Source: Gammaproteobacteria bacterium (GTDB lineage Bacteria; Pseudomonadota; Gammaproteobacteria; Competibacterales; Competibacteraceae). From it: a stretch of 5,110 nucleotides of DNA. Below the pieces are notes generated by a model that was not told the origin of the DNA, made no database searches, and saw only the letters and a list, made by a program, of their open reading frames with translations. The stretch lies in NCBI GenBank assembly GCA_003562535.1, contig PWUP01000336.1:1-5110 (forward strand), written 5' to 3'. How positions within the stretch are numbered: position 1 is the first letter of the stretch; the number at the start of each line of letters is the position of its first letter. The translations under genes and the position numbers were made by a program. Below are positions 1-4,797 of the stretch, one piece after another.

Positions 1-513
1 GCCACCAAACCCGGCGATATTATCACCAGTTTGTCCGGCCAAACCATTGAGGTGCTGAATACCGACGCCGAGGGACGTTTGGTGCTGTGCGATGCCCTGA
101 CCTACTGCGAGCGGTTTGAGCCGGCGGTGGTCATTGACATCGCCACCCTGACCGGTGCCTGCGTTATTGCCTTGGGCAATCATCCGCATGGAGTGTTCAG
201 CAATACCGACGAGTTGGCTCAGGCGCTGCTGGAGGCCGGTGAACAGAGTTTCGACCGAGGTTGGCCTCTGCCCTTGTGGGACGATTATCAAGAGGCACTG
301 GACAGCAATTTCGCCGATTTCGCTAATGTCGGTGGGCGTGAGGGCGGGGCGATTACGGCGGCCTGTTTTCTCGCTCGGTTTGCCAAAAAATTGCGCTGGG
401 CACACCTTGATATTGCCGGTACGGCGTGGTTAACGGGCAAACAAAAAGGCGCGACTGGCCGACCGGTGCCGTTGCTGACTCAGTATCTGATTAATCAGAT
501 CGCAGCGGATTAA
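1..513 (+). CDS. pepA: Leucyl aminopeptidase (cytosol aminopeptidase, M17 family), 3' part
   Basis: The 5' end lies outside the window; 170 codons in frame 1 plus a TAA stop are visible. PepA is a hexameric, two-metal cytosolic enzyme that removes N-terminal residues from peptides. In E. coli it also binds DNA, acting in Xer recombination at cer and in carAB control. The M17 signature NTDAEGRL is at visible residues 20-27. Its D22, E24 and R26 correspond to E. coli metal ligands D352 and E354 and catalytic R356. Further family blocks follow: DIATLTGACVIALG, SNFADFANVGGREGGAITAA, and WAHLDIAGTAW with KGATGRPVPLL near the end. Placing D22 at E. coli D352 predicts an end near residue 500, against 503 in E. 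coli, so the C-terminus is intact. The stop is 15 nt before holC, consistent with co-transcription. No DNA-binding role can be judged because the N-terminal domain is not visible. Confidence 0.97.
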   Translation, partial: ATKPGDIITSLSGQTIEVLNTDAEGRLVLCDALTYCERFEPAVVIDIATLTGACVIALGNHPHGVFSNTDELAQALLEAGEQSFDRGWPLPLWDDYQEALDSNFADFANVGGREGGAITAACFLARFAKKLRWAHLDIAGTAWLTGKQKGATGRPVPLLTQYLINQIAAD

Positions 514-528
514 GCGTTCGAGCGCCCC

Positions 529-966
529 GTGAGCGTGCGAGTCGATTTCTACATTCTGCCTGACGCTACCGCGCAGGGACGACTGCGGCTGGCGTGTAAG
601 CTGGCGGAAAAAGCCTACGATAACGGCCATCGTGTCTATGTGCTGGCCGCCGATGCGGCACAGGCGCACACCTTGGATGAATTACTGTGGACATTTAAGC
701 AAAACAGCTTTGTGCCGCATGTCCGTTATCCTCCTCCCGCAGACGACGCGGCCCCGGTGTGGATCAGCCCTGAACCCCCACCGCAACAGGCCGATGATGT
801 GGTGATTAATCTGACCGCTGATCTGCCGCCGCGCTTTGAGCAGTTCCAGCGGGTCTTGGAGCTGGTGGATCAACATCCTGACGTGCTGGCGGCGTCTCGC
901 CAGCGGTTTCGGGCTTACCGCGCTCAAGGTATCGAACCCACCTCACATCAACTGCCGGCGGGGTAG
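529..966 (+). CDS. holC: DNA polymerase III subunit chi
   Basis: The 145-aa product matches the usual length of HolC (E. coli 147 aa). Chi pairs with psi (HolD) in the clamp-loader complex and binds the C-terminal tail of SSB, tying the replisome to coated single-stranded DNA. Recognisable blocks are the N-terminal strand VDFYILP (residues 5-11), the helix LACKLAEKAY with GHRVYVLAAD (about 21-42), the family hallmark LDELLW followed by SFVPH (49-64), and a C-terminal helix with RFRAYRAQGIEP. The chosen start is GTG at 529; a second in-frame GTG at 535 would give VDFYILP a shorter leader and cannot be excluded. Neither has a convincing Shine-Dalgarno sequence, which fits translational coupling to pepA 15 nt upstream. 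The stop is TAG at 964-966. In many gammaproteobacteria valS follows pepA-holC; here a possible small mobile element and the convergent rne gene follow instead. Family assignment is firm, the exact start less so. Confidence 0.93.
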   Translation: MSVRVDFYILPDATAQGRLRLACKLAEKAYDNGHRVYVLAADAAQAHTLDELLWTFKQNSFVPHVRYPPPADDAAPVWISPEPPPQQADDVVINLTADLPPRFEQFQRVLELVDQHPDVLAASRQRFRAYRAQGIEPTSHQLPAG

Positions 967-985
967 GGAGGATGCTTTTGGGGTA

Positions 986-1004
986 GTGTTTTAAATTTGT
1001 GCAT
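986..1004 (+). repeat. Left terminal inverted repeat of the candidate MITE
   Basis: This is the 19-bp arm GTGTTTTAAATTTGTGCAT, preceded by TA at 984-985. It pairs with 1091-1109 with one mismatch. Confidence 0.7.
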
Positions 1005-1090
1005 CTGCTCTTTTGGTGGTTTTTACATGACATAATTTTGTTTTTTGGCAGTAACTTAGTCTATGATTCGAGCATTGACCGCAACTCCAT

Positions 1091-1109
1091 ATGCACAAAT
1101 TTGAAACAC
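1091..1109 (-). repeat. Right terminal inverted repeat of the candidate MITE
   Basis: On the minus strand it reads GTGTTTCAAATTTGTGCAT, matching the left arm at 18 of 19 positions. It is followed on the plus strand by TA at 1110-1111. Confidence 0.7.
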
Positions 1110-1147
1110 TATCATAACGGCTTCTGCCCATGAGTGAGATCCGTATG

Positions 1148-1173
1148 CATTCCCACGCAGGAGCGTGGGAACG
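1148..1173. repeat. Palindromic intergenic repeat (TTCCCACGC hairpin)
   Basis: TTCCCACGC (1150-1158) and GCGTGGGAA (1163-1171) form a perfect 9-bp stem around the 4-base loop AGGA. One more C-G pair lies beyond a mismatch at 1148/1173. It sits between the convergent genes holC and rne, 39 nt past the rne stop. Neither strand has a T-run after the stem, so it is not a canonical intrinsic terminator. The symmetry could still block or protect transcript 3' ends from both sides. The motif resembles palindromic repeats scattered between genes in many gammaproteobacterial genomes; that is recollection, and copy number cannot be tested here. Confidence 0.6.
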
Positions 1174-1209
1174 AGTGAAAGTCAACAGATCAGGGCTTAG
1201 ACCTCAGTG

Positions 1210-4107
1210 TCACACTGGGTCTTTATTGTCATCAGATGACGGCGCATTCTCAGACTCAGAACCGGGTTCGGCAGCAGTCACTTTTTCCGTCTTTGGTTTA
1301 CTGCGCCGCCGCCGCCGAGGTTTTTTGGGGGTGGTGGGTGCACTGTCGTCTTCAGTGCTGGCTGCCTCTGTCTGCACTTCAGCCTGAGGTTGCTTGATGG
1401 CTGGAGCCGCTTCAGTTGGCTCGGTAGCAGTGCTTGGTGCGTCCACCGGCTCGGTTTGAGCGGCTGGTGGCTCTGCTTCAGTTGGCTCGGTGACAGCGCT
1501 GGGAGTGTCCACCGGCTCGGCTTGATCGGGTGGTGGAGCCGCTTCGGTTGGCTCGGTGACAGCGCTCGGCGTGTCCACCGGCTCGGCCTGAGCGGCTGGT
1601 GGATCCGCTTCAGTTGGCTCGTTGACAGCGCTGGGCGTGTCCACCGGCTCGGCTTGAGCGGCTGGTGGAGCCGCTTCAGTTGGCTCGTTGACAGCGCTGG
1701 GCGTGTCCACCGGCTCGGCTTGAGTGGGTGGTGGAGGCGCTTCGGTTGGCTCGTTGACAGCGCTGGGCGTGTCCACCGGCTCGGCCTGAGTGGCTGGTGG
1801 AGGCACGTCAGGTGGCTCGCTGACAACGGCTGCAAGATCCTTAGTCGCTAAGGTATTGGGTGGAATGCGCGGGCGGCCACTGCGGATGACTCTCTGTTTA
1901 CCGTTCACTTCCACAGTGCGCGAAACGGCGGGTTCTGCTGGAATTAACCGAGTACTAGGGGCGGGTGAGTCGTCATCGCTGCGGGCCTCGAATTCCGGTG
2001 TCTCAGTTACGGTGCTGCGCCCACGGCGTTTGCGTCCGCCTCGGCGGCCACGCCGACTGCCACGGCTGGGAGACTCATCGCTGTCAGCGGCGGTTGCGGC
2101 TTCGGGTGGCTCAGTGGGTTGTGCCGGTTCTGCCGGTTCTGCCGGTTTTTTGCGGGTGCGCCGGGTGCTACTGTCTGCTGGCGAGGTTTCAGCGTCCGTT
2201 GTGGCGCTTGCACCCCCTGAACTTGAGTCGGGTGTCGCCTCTGCTGGCGTGCGTCGGCGACCACTGCGCCGTCCACTGCGTGAGCGGCGTGATTCAGGTT
2301 CTTTAGGTTCACTGCGCTCTGTAGCGGTGTCTGATGGTACTGCTTGGGAGGTGCTAGAGCCTGAATGGGCATCATTCTGCGCCTCACTGCCCCGTTCAAA
2401 AAACGTCCCCCATAACCATTTGAGAAAGCCAGGGCGCTCCGTATCCTCTAATTGCGTCGGGCGATTCATGGTAGCGTTAACCAGTTGCGGCGGTGCACTC
2501 GGGGCTAAAGACGGCACGAGGGGGTCTTCGGTAGAGGGCGCAGGTTGGCGAATGCCGGTGTGTTGACCGGCTTGATCATCATAGTGGGTAATCAGGGTGT
2601 AACTGGGTGGGAACTCCTCAGTGTCAGGCAATTCGTCGTTACGTTGGCGCAGCAGCTCGAAATGCGGCGTTTCCAGTGATTCATTGGGTATAATGACCAC
2701 GGCGACTTGATGTCGGGACTCAATGGTTTCCAACGCCACCCGTTTTTCATTGAGCAAAAAAGTGGCGACTTTCACCGGAGCTTGGATAATCACCCGTGCG
2801 GTGCGATCTTTAATCGCCTCTTCTTCTGCCAAGCGAATCAGGGATAAGGCCAGCGATTGGATACCACGAATACTGCCTTGACCGTTGCAGCGTGGGCAGA
2901 CGGTGTGGCTGGCTTCGTCTAGGGAAGCGCGTAGCCGCTGACGTGAGAGTTCTAACAGCCCAAAGCGTGATATCCGTCCCAGTTGAATGCGCGCACGATC
3001 AATTTTCACCAGCTCACGCAGGCGGTTTTCTACCTCGCGCTGGTGACGATTGGCCGACATATCGATAAAATCGATCACGATTAATCCGCCTAAATCGCGC
3101 AACCGCATTTGGCGGGCAATTTCCTCAGCCGCTTCGAGGTTGGTGTTCAGCGCCGTTTCTTCGATATCCGCGCCTTTGGTTGCCCGGGCAGAATTGATAT
3201 CGATGGAGACTAGGGCTTCGGCATAGTCCACGACAATCGATCCCCCAGAGGGCAGCGACACTTCGCGTTGATACGCAGTTTCGATCTGCGATTCAATCTG
3301 AAAACGGGTGAATAACGGAGTATGCTCTTGAAATAATTTGAGCTTATTTAGATTATGCGGCATAACTTGGCGCATAAATTCTTGAGCGCGCAGGAAAATA
3401 TCCTCATGATCGACGATGATTTCGCCGATATCAGAGCGCAGATAATCCCGTAGGGCACGAATGATGATATTGCTTTCTTGGTAAATCAGTGAAGGTGCTT
3501 TGTTGTGGTCGGCGGCGTGTTGAATAGCGTCCCAGATTTGCTTGAGGTAGTTCAGATCCCATTGCATTTCCTCTACTGAGCGTCCAACGCCTGCGGTGCG
3601 GACAATTACCCCCATGCCTTGGGGAATGTCCAAATCCCGTAGGGCTTCGCGAATTTCTTGGCGTTCTTCGCCCTCGATCCGCCGTGATACCCCACCGGCG
3701 CGCGGATTGTTCGGCATTAATACCAAATAGCGGCCTGCAAGGCTGATAAACGTGGTTAAAGCTGCGCCTTTATTGCCGCGCGCTTCTTTATCGACTTGCA
3801 CGATGATTTGCTGCCCCTCTTTTAACGCCTCCTTGACGTTAGGGCGGTCATGATTACCGATTAAATCGGGGTCGAGATAACTGCGGTTGATTTCTTTGAA
3901 GGGCAGAAAACCATGACGCTCTGCGCCATAATCGACAAATGCAGCTTCTAGGCTGGGTTCTACACGAGTGACGATTCCTTTATAGATATTCGCTTTTTTT
4001 TGTTGGCGTGAAGGGGTCTCAATATCGAGATCGTAGAGTTTTTGGCCATCTACCAAGGCCACACGCAACTCTTCTTGCTGAGTAGCGTTAATTAACATTC
4101 TTTTCAT
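1210..4107 (-). CDS. rne: Ribonuclease E, essential endoribonuclease and degradosome scaffold
   Basis: This complete 965-aa RNase E cuts AU-rich single-stranded RNA, driving mRNA decay and 5S rRNA/tRNA maturation at the inner membrane. Residues 1-about 500 are the catalytic half. The S1 domain (about 36-125) has F57 and F67. The 5'-monophosphate pocket has R170 and T171 (E. coli R169/T170). The DNase I-like site has D303 (SIDINSARAT) and D346 (VIDFIDM), and the Zn-link is CPRC at 404-407. The C-terminal half is low complexity. RPGFLKWLWGTFF (558-570) resembles the membrane-targeting segment A. Arg-rich blocks lie at 607-619, 649-654 and 682-698, six 22-residue repeats at 774-905, and a basic patch KKPRRRRRSKPK at 928-939. 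No E. coli-like PNPase-binding tail is recognised. The start is ATG at 4105-4107, giving MKRMLINATQQEEL as in E. coli, with GGAG 5 nt upstream. The frame stays open for 58 more codons, but those read as leader. It converges on holC and diverges from the permease. Confidence 0.97.
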   Translation of the reverse strand: MKRMLINATQQEELRVALVDGQKLYDLDIETPSRQQKKANIYKGIVTRVEPSLEAAFVDYGAERHGFLPFKEINRSYLDPDLIGNHDRPNVKEALKEGQQIIVQVDKEARGNKGAALTTFISLAGRYLVLMPNNPRAGGVSRRIEGEERQEIREALRDLDIPQGMGVIVRTAGVGRSVEEMQWDLNYLKQIWDAIQHAADHNKAPSLIYQESNIIIRALRDYLRSDIGEIIVDHEDIFLRAQEFMRQVMPHNLNKLKLFQEHTPLFTRFQIESQIETAYQREVSLPSGGSIVVDYAEALVSIDINSARATKGADIEETALNTNLEAAEEIARQMRLRDLGGLIVIDFIDMSANRHQREVENRLRELVKIDRARIQLGRISRFGLLELSRQRLRASLDEASHTVCPRCNGQGSIRGIQSLALSLIRLAEEEAIKDRTARVIIQAPVKVATFLLNEKRVALETIESRHQVAVVIIPNESLETPHFELLRQRNDELPDTEEFPPSYTLITHYDDQAGQHTGIRQPAPSTEDPLVPSLAPSAPPQLVNATMNRPTQLEDTERPGFLKWLWGTFFERGSEAQNDAHSGSSTSQAVPSDTATERSEPKEPESRRSRSGRRSGRRRTPAEATPDSSSGGASATTDAETSPADSSTRRTRKKPAEPAEPAQPTEPPEAATAADSDESPSRGSRRGRRGGRKRRGRSTVTETPEFEARSDDDSPAPSTRLIPAEPAVSRTVEVNGKQRVIRSGRPRIPPNTLATKDLAAVVSEPPDVPPPATQAEPVDTPSAVNEPTEAPPPPTQAEPVDTPSAVNEPTEAAPPAAQAEPVDTPSAVNEPTEADPPAAQAEPVDTPSAVTEPTEAAPPPDQAEPVDTPSAVTEPTEAEPPAAQTEPVDAPSTATEPTEAAPAIKQPQAEVQTEAASTEDDSAPTTPKKPRRRRRSKPKTEKVTAAEPGSESENAPSSDDNKDPV
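1393..1788 (-). repeat. Six 66-bp tandem repeats inside rne (22-residue protein repeat)
   Basis: Six head-to-tail 66-bp units encode RNase E residues 774-905. Each unit reads QAEPVDTPSAV, then N or T, then EPTEA and a Pro/Ala-rich tail. The landmark GTCCACCGGCTCGG recurs on the plus strand at 1441, 1507, 1573, 1639, 1705 and 1771, exactly 66 bp apart. Units 1591-1656 and 1657-1722 differ at one base. The outermost units are more diverged, notably 1393-1458 (QTEPVDAPSTAT). A partial, decayed seventh unit continues at 1789-1829 (SEPPDVPPPAT). Near-identity at silent positions points to recent slippage or unequal crossing-over. The unit length is a multiple of three, so copy changes keep the frame. 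The encoded stretch is acidic and proline-rich and very likely disordered. Confidence 0.97.
2389..2436 (-). other. Segment A-like amphipathic membrane-targeting helix of RNase E
   Basis: This covers RNase E residues 558-573, with the core GFLKWLWGTFFERG. It is a short, aromatic-rich, amphipathic island in otherwise Pro/Ser/Glu-rich disordered sequence, about 50 residues after the catalytic half ends. Position and character match segment A of E. coli RNase E, which binds the inner membrane. Function is inferred by analogy. Confidence 0.7.
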
Positions 4108-4112
4108 GGCAT

Positions 4113-4116
4113 CTCC
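4113..4116 (-). promoter_or_regulatory. Ribosome binding site of rne
   Basis: On the minus strand the sequence reads GCTGGAGATGCCATG. The GGAG core is 5 nt from the ATG at 4107. This supports the MKRM start over the in-frame ATG at 4281. Confidence 0.75.
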
Positions 4117-4206
4117 AGCGCTCAACCCGATCCATTCCATTGCGCCGTGCCATCGCGTCGTGTTGTCGTCCCAGAATGCGTTGGGCAGAAACGGGAAAGC
4201 TAACCT

Positions 4207-4230
4207 CCCGGCGCGAATGCGCTGGCCGGG
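4207..4230 (-). other. GC-rich hairpin in the rne leader
   Basis: On the plus strand CCCGGC (4207-4212) pairs with GCCGGG (4225-4230). An inner GCG (4213-4215) pairs with CGC (4220-4222). This leaves a 4-base loop and a 2-base bulge at 4223-4224. The stem lies 100-123 nt upstream of the rne start codon and is the strongest fold seen in the leader. Confidence 0.6.
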
Positions 4231-4306
4231 GAAGGTGTGGAGACCTAGCTTGCGACGTTGCGCTCTGGCATGGATGCACAATGGATTGCGGGAGCGCAGT
4301 TAAGGC

Positions 4307-4330
4307 TGTTCGAATTATCTGGGTCGAACA
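4307..4330 (-). other. 5'-proximal hairpin in the rne leader
   Basis: TGTTCGA (4307-4313) and TCGAACA (4324-4330) form a perfect 7-bp stem with a 10-base loop. If transcription starts near 4337, this stem is within about 7 nt of the RNA 5' end. A paired 5' end is a known way to slow RNase E attack on a transcript. Confidence 0.55.
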
Positions 4331-4343
4331 ACCGGAATCCCAA

Positions 4344-4349
4344 ATTATA
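4344..4349 (-). promoter_or_regulatory. Candidate -10 box of the rne promoter
   Basis: The minus strand reads CTTAGTATAATTTG, with a perfect TATAAT at 4349-4344. No good -35 hexamer lies 16-18 bp upstream (CGCTAA at a 17-bp spacing), and there is no extended -10 TG. The predicted start, near 4337, would give a leader of about 230 nt, reasonable for rne. Confidence 0.4.
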
Positions 4350-4504
4350 CTAAGCCTAATAGTGACTTAGCGAGCATATAACACGAATACCATCACCTAA
4401 AGCTAGCATAAGGAGACGGTAACCCTCCAAATATAACAGTCACTACGCTATCGTGGCAATGACTAAGTTTAGGGTGGGCTTGTCTACTACTTTAGTAAAT
4501 CCGA

Positions 4505-4572
4505 GTAGGGCGGGCATGGCCCGCCAGTCGGAAGCGTTGGAGGGTGGAATAGGTGGGCGGTGCCCACCCTAC
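4505..4572. repeat. REPIN-like element: two inverted REP sequences with GTAG heads
   Basis: Two copies face each other across a 26-bp spacer (4526-4551). The plus-strand copy is GTAG at 4505-4508, then GGCGGGC, loop ATG and GCCCGCC (4509-4525). The minus-strand copy is GTAG at 4572-4569, then GGTGGGC, loop ACC and GCCCACC (4568-4552). Both have the same geometry: a GTAG head, then 7-bp stem, 3-base loop and 7-bp stem. A GTAG or GGAG tetranucleotide before a palindrome is the hallmark of REP sequences mobilised by RAYT (REP-associated tyrosine) transposases, and an inverted pair is a REPIN. It lies in the divergent region between rne and the permease. No RAYT gene is in this window. Confidence 0.72.
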
Positions 4573-4647
4573 TCAGCTACCGCTCCTTGTGTAAAGAGCG
4601 CTAGAGGCGATCTTGTGCGTCTGTATGCGCTGTGCATGGGGCTGGAT

Positions 4648-4740
4648 GCCATTGTCACAGTGCGCACATGATTTGTTAACGACCACGCCACATTTGTTTC
4701 ATTTTTTAATATTTCTGTAACACTCTTTTGTGACAATGGC
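4648..4740. repeat. Perfect 12-bp inverted repeat bracketing the permease upstream region
   Basis: GCCATTGTCACA (4648-4659) and TGTGACAATGGC (4729-4740) are exact reverse complements separated by 69 bp. The enclosed DNA includes the AT-rich stretch 4691-4730 that is the likeliest permease promoter region. It could be a pair of regulator sites that allow looping, or the stem of a long-loop RNA. No known operator is assigned. Confidence 0.6.
4694..4721 (+). promoter_or_regulatory. Weak candidate promoter for the phosphate permease gene
   Basis: TTGTTT (4694-4699) and TGTAAC (4716-4721) are 16 bp apart in an AT-rich stretch about 75 bp before the start codon. Each hexamer matches the sigma-70 consensus at only four positions. 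TAATAT at 4707-4712 is another possible -10 but lacks a -35. Confidence 0.25.
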
Positions 4741-4780
4741 CGCTCACCCAACCATTCACTCGATCAAACAGTAACGATTT

Positions 4781-4785
4781 GGAGG
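4781..4785 (+). promoter_or_regulatory. Ribosome binding site of the phosphate permease gene
   Basis: A strong GGAGG lies 12 nt before the ATG at 4798. The spacing is longer than usual, but no other in-frame ATG, GTG or TTG lies between the GGAGG and 4798. Confidence 0.65.
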
Positions 4786-4797
4786 TAGCATTCCATA

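Larger units (their letters stand above)
986..1109. mobile_element. Candidate MITE with 19-bp terminal inverted repeats and flanking TA
   Basis: The left end GTGTTTTAAATTTGTGCAT (986-1004) and the reverse complement of 1091-1109 agree at 18 of 19 positions. The single difference is T/C at the seventh base. A TA dinucleotide lies immediately outside each end (984-985 and 1110-1111). That is the pattern left by IS630/Tc1-mariner transposases, which insert at TA and duplicate it. The 86-bp interior is AT-rich and has no plausible coding sequence, so the element would be non-autonomous and moved in trans. It starts 19 nt after the holC stop. The symmetry and TA flanks are seen directly; the family and mobility are inferred from one copy. 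The alternative is a long-range inverted repeat that folds in RNA, for example at the 3' end of the pepA-holC transcript. Confidence 0.6.
4108..4337 (-). promoter_or_regulatory. Structured rne 5' leader, possible autoregulatory element
   Basis: About 230 nt separate the predicted transcription start (near 4337) from the rne ATG. E. coli rne has a comparably long leader (about 360 nt) in which stem-loops, chiefly hp2, let RNase E limit its own mRNA (Rfam rne5). Two stems are visible here: a 7-bp hairpin near the 5' end (4307-4330) and a GC-rich hairpin in the middle (4207-4230). No credible protein is encoded. Autoregulation is inferred from the family; I could not align the leader to rne5, and the 5' boundary depends on the promoter call. 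Confidence 0.5.
4350..4797. other. Divergent intergenic region without a gene
   Basis: No open frame here has protein-like composition, a ribosome site or a recognisable family. It holds the rest of the rne promoter region, a weak 8-bp inverted repeat (TAGTGACT at 4360-4367 with AGTCACTA at 4438-4445), the REPIN-like element, and the 12-bp inverted repeat before the permease. A lone REP-like fragment (AGGGTGGGC, 4471-4479) may be a decayed third copy. Confidence 0.7.

Noticed and set aside
967..1209. An intrinsic terminator for holC or rne.
   Set aside because: No GC-rich stem followed by a T-run is present on either strand. The palindrome at 1148-1173 lacks the T-run.
1278..1835. A minus-strand 185-codon open frame with LKPSRWT repeats.
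   Set aside because: It is a second frame of the same rne repeat array, rich in Pro/Arg/Ser. It resembles no known family and lies inside the rne tail.
1390..1851. A plus-strand 153-codon open frame with a repeated WW/HRLGLSGWW-like pattern.
   Set aside because: It is the antisense image of the 66-bp rne repeats. Because the period is a multiple of three, every frame of the array repeats and can stay open. There is no ribosome site, and the opposite strand encodes RNase E in an unbroken frame.
1790..2566. A plus-strand 258-codon open frame.
   Set aside because: It is antisense to the GC-rich, Arg/Pro/Ser-coding RNase E tail. Its composition is that of a complement shadow and it lacks domains.
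4108..4281. An N-terminal extension of RNase E by 58 residues, starting at the ATG at 4281.
   Set aside because: RNase E orthologues begin at MKRMLINATQ, which has its own GGAG site 5 nt upstream. The extension has no recognisable domain and coincides with the structured leader.
4453..4671. A plus-strand 72-codon open frame in the rne-permease spacer.
   Set aside because: It runs through both REP palindromes and has no ribosome site or family resemblance.
4651..4737. A Pho box for the phosphate permease (TTGTCAC and CTGTAAC fragments).
   Set aside because: The fragments do not line up as two CTGTCAT-like 7-mers 11 bp apart. The best pairing, TTGTCAC then CGCACAT, matches only about 5 and 4 of 7 positions.
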